Of a stretch of DNA of 54,007 nucleotides, positions 53,344-54,007 are shown in pieces; position 1 is the stretch's first letter, and every line of letters starts with the position of its first letter. The position numbers were made by a program, and so were the translations under genes. Origin of the DNA: Nocardia beijingensis NBRC 16342 (GTDB lineage: Bacteria; Actinomycetota; Actinomycetes; Mycobacteriales; Mycobacteriaceae). The stretch spans positions 1-54,007 of the forward strand of contig NZ_BDBC01000068.1 of NCBI RefSeq assembly GCF_001612785.1, given 5' to 3'. Below the pieces are notes generated by a model. It saw nothing but the letters and a program-made list of their open reading frames with translations, was not told the origin of the DNA and ran no database searches.

Positions 53344-54007
53344 CAGTCCGTCACCCGGCAGTTCTCCCCCGCGGTCTGGGGGGCGGGCGATGTGCTGGTC
53401 GGCGCGGCGGGAGTCGACGTCGTCGGCGTCTTGATCTCGGTGCCCCTGGCGTCGCCCTGCTCAGGCGCGGGTGCGGGTGCGGGCGCGCCGGTGGCCGGAG
53501 CGGGCGGAGCGCCGTTGGGCGCGGGCGCCGCGGTCTCGGCCGGCGACGGGACGACTCCCGGCTGCGGCGCCGATTCCTTGACCGCGCACGGCGGCAGCAG
53601 TTCGCGCTGGGCGAGGTAGGTCATCGAATCCCTGGCCTTGTCCAGCGAACCGGGCGGCAAGCCCTTGTCCACCTGGTCGCGGCCGGTCTGCTTCAGATCG
53701 GTCACCTTCAACGGCTTGCACGCCGACGGCACGTTCTCGCCGGGCTCGGTCAAGGTGAGTTCACCGTTGCGGGTCACGCATCCGACGAGGTTCACGTCGT
53801 GGATCGAGTAGCCGAGGATCGAGCCGGGCAACCCGCGCAGGATCACCACCGAACCGTCGTCGGCCCCGACGTAGTAGTTGCTGCGGATCATCTTGTAGCC
53901 GACCACGAGACCGACGCAGACCGCGACGACGAGCGCAAGCGCGAGCACGATCCAGCGCAGCCGGTGCGACTTCTTCGCGGGCGGCTCGGGCGCGGCGGCG
54001 GCCCGTC
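53343..54007 (-). CDS. pstP: PP2C serine/threonine phosphatase PstP (C-terminal part; 5' end outside window)
   Basis: The - strand frame is open to the window edge. Visible: a basic stretch (KKSHRLRW), one membrane helix (IVLALALVVAVCVGLVVGY), and an extracytoplasmic domain (NYYVGADDGSVVILRGLPGSILGYSIHDVNLVGCV) ending in a Pro/Ala/Thr-rich tail. The PP2C catalytic domain would be upstream, beyond the window. Identity rests on the gene order and on the match of the outer domain to mycobacterial PstP, which reverses PknA/PknB phosphorylation. Confidence 0.9.
   Translation of the reverse strand, partial: RAAAAPEPPAKKSHRLRWIVLALALVVAVCVGLVVGYKMIRSNYYVGADDGSVVILRGLPGSILGYSIHDVNLVGCVTRNGELTLTEPGENVPSACKPLKVTDLKQTGRDQVDKGLPPGSLDKARDSMTYLAQRELLPPCAVKESAPQPGVVPSPAETAAPAPNGAPPAPATGAPAPAPAPEQGDARGTEIKTPTTSTPAAPTSTSPAPQTAGENCRVTD

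Overview
The window is the chromosomal replication-origin region of a high-GC, mycolic-acid-type actinomycete, most probably a Nocardia. The order murJ-pseudokinase, sigM, anti-sigma, trxB, trxA, cwlM, GNAT, parB, parA, rsmG, jag, yidC, yidD, rnpA, rpmH, [dnaA-oriC-dnaN], recF, DUF721, gyrB, gyrA, DUF3566, tRNA-Ile, tRNA-Ala, then ppiA, rhomboid, PH-protein, crgA, pabA, pknB, pknA, pbpA, rodA, pstP is the one known from mycobacteria (M. tuberculosis Rv3910-Rv3924c and Rv0001-Rv0018c). The species call is inference from gene content and order.

Left part (1-8.7 kb, + strand): the 3' part of a MurJ lipid II flippase fused to a pseudokinase, preceded by a 12-residue repeat tract; SigM and its anti-sigma partner; thioredoxin reductase, thioredoxin and CwlM, a degenerate amidase that regulates peptidoglycan precursor synthesis. 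Then (8.8-16.7 kb, - strand) a GNAT protein, the ParAB segregation pair, a 1.2-kb non-coding parS field, RsmG, and the jag-yidC-yidD-rnpA-rpmH membrane-insertion/RNA cluster.

Origin (16.7-20.2 kb): DnaA boxes lie upstream of dnaA. The dnaA-dnaN spacer is an unusually readable oriC: a terminator after dnaA, two blocks of 22-bp units that combine a DnaA-box-like half with a perfect CCTCGAGG-centred palindrome, eight CTCGAG sites in 340 bp, then two abutting DnaA boxes, a GC spacer and a CTA-CTA-CTA-CTT series that matches the bacterial DnaA-trio unwinding element.

Right core (20.2-31.3 kb, + strand): dnaN, recF, DUF721, an extra EphD-type alpha/beta hydrolase, gyrB, gyrA, a DUF3566 membrane protein and tRNA-Ile.

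Accessory stretch (31.3-42.4 kb): where mycobacteria have little, this genome has about 11 kb of variable content: two identical tRNA-Ala genes in inverted orientation around a frameshifted TetR fragment and a 35-aa membrane peptide; a second ParA-type ATPase translationally coupled to an HTH-like partner; secreted and lipoproteins; an NlpC/P60 hydrolase; a DUF1275 membrane protein; an acyl-CoA dehydrogenase-like protein; and a DrrAB-type ABC exporter.

Final part (42.5-54 kb): cyclophilin, rhomboid protease, PH-domain membrane protein, CrgA, PabA-type glutaminase with a RibD-like reductase, a hypoxia-type CBS protein, and the cell-wall kinase operon (pstP-rodA-pbpA-pknA-pknB, overlapping stop/start codons at three of its junctions). 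Together with MurJ and CwlM at the left end, the window holds much of the PknA/PknB-controlled peptidoglycan regulation circuit around the origin.
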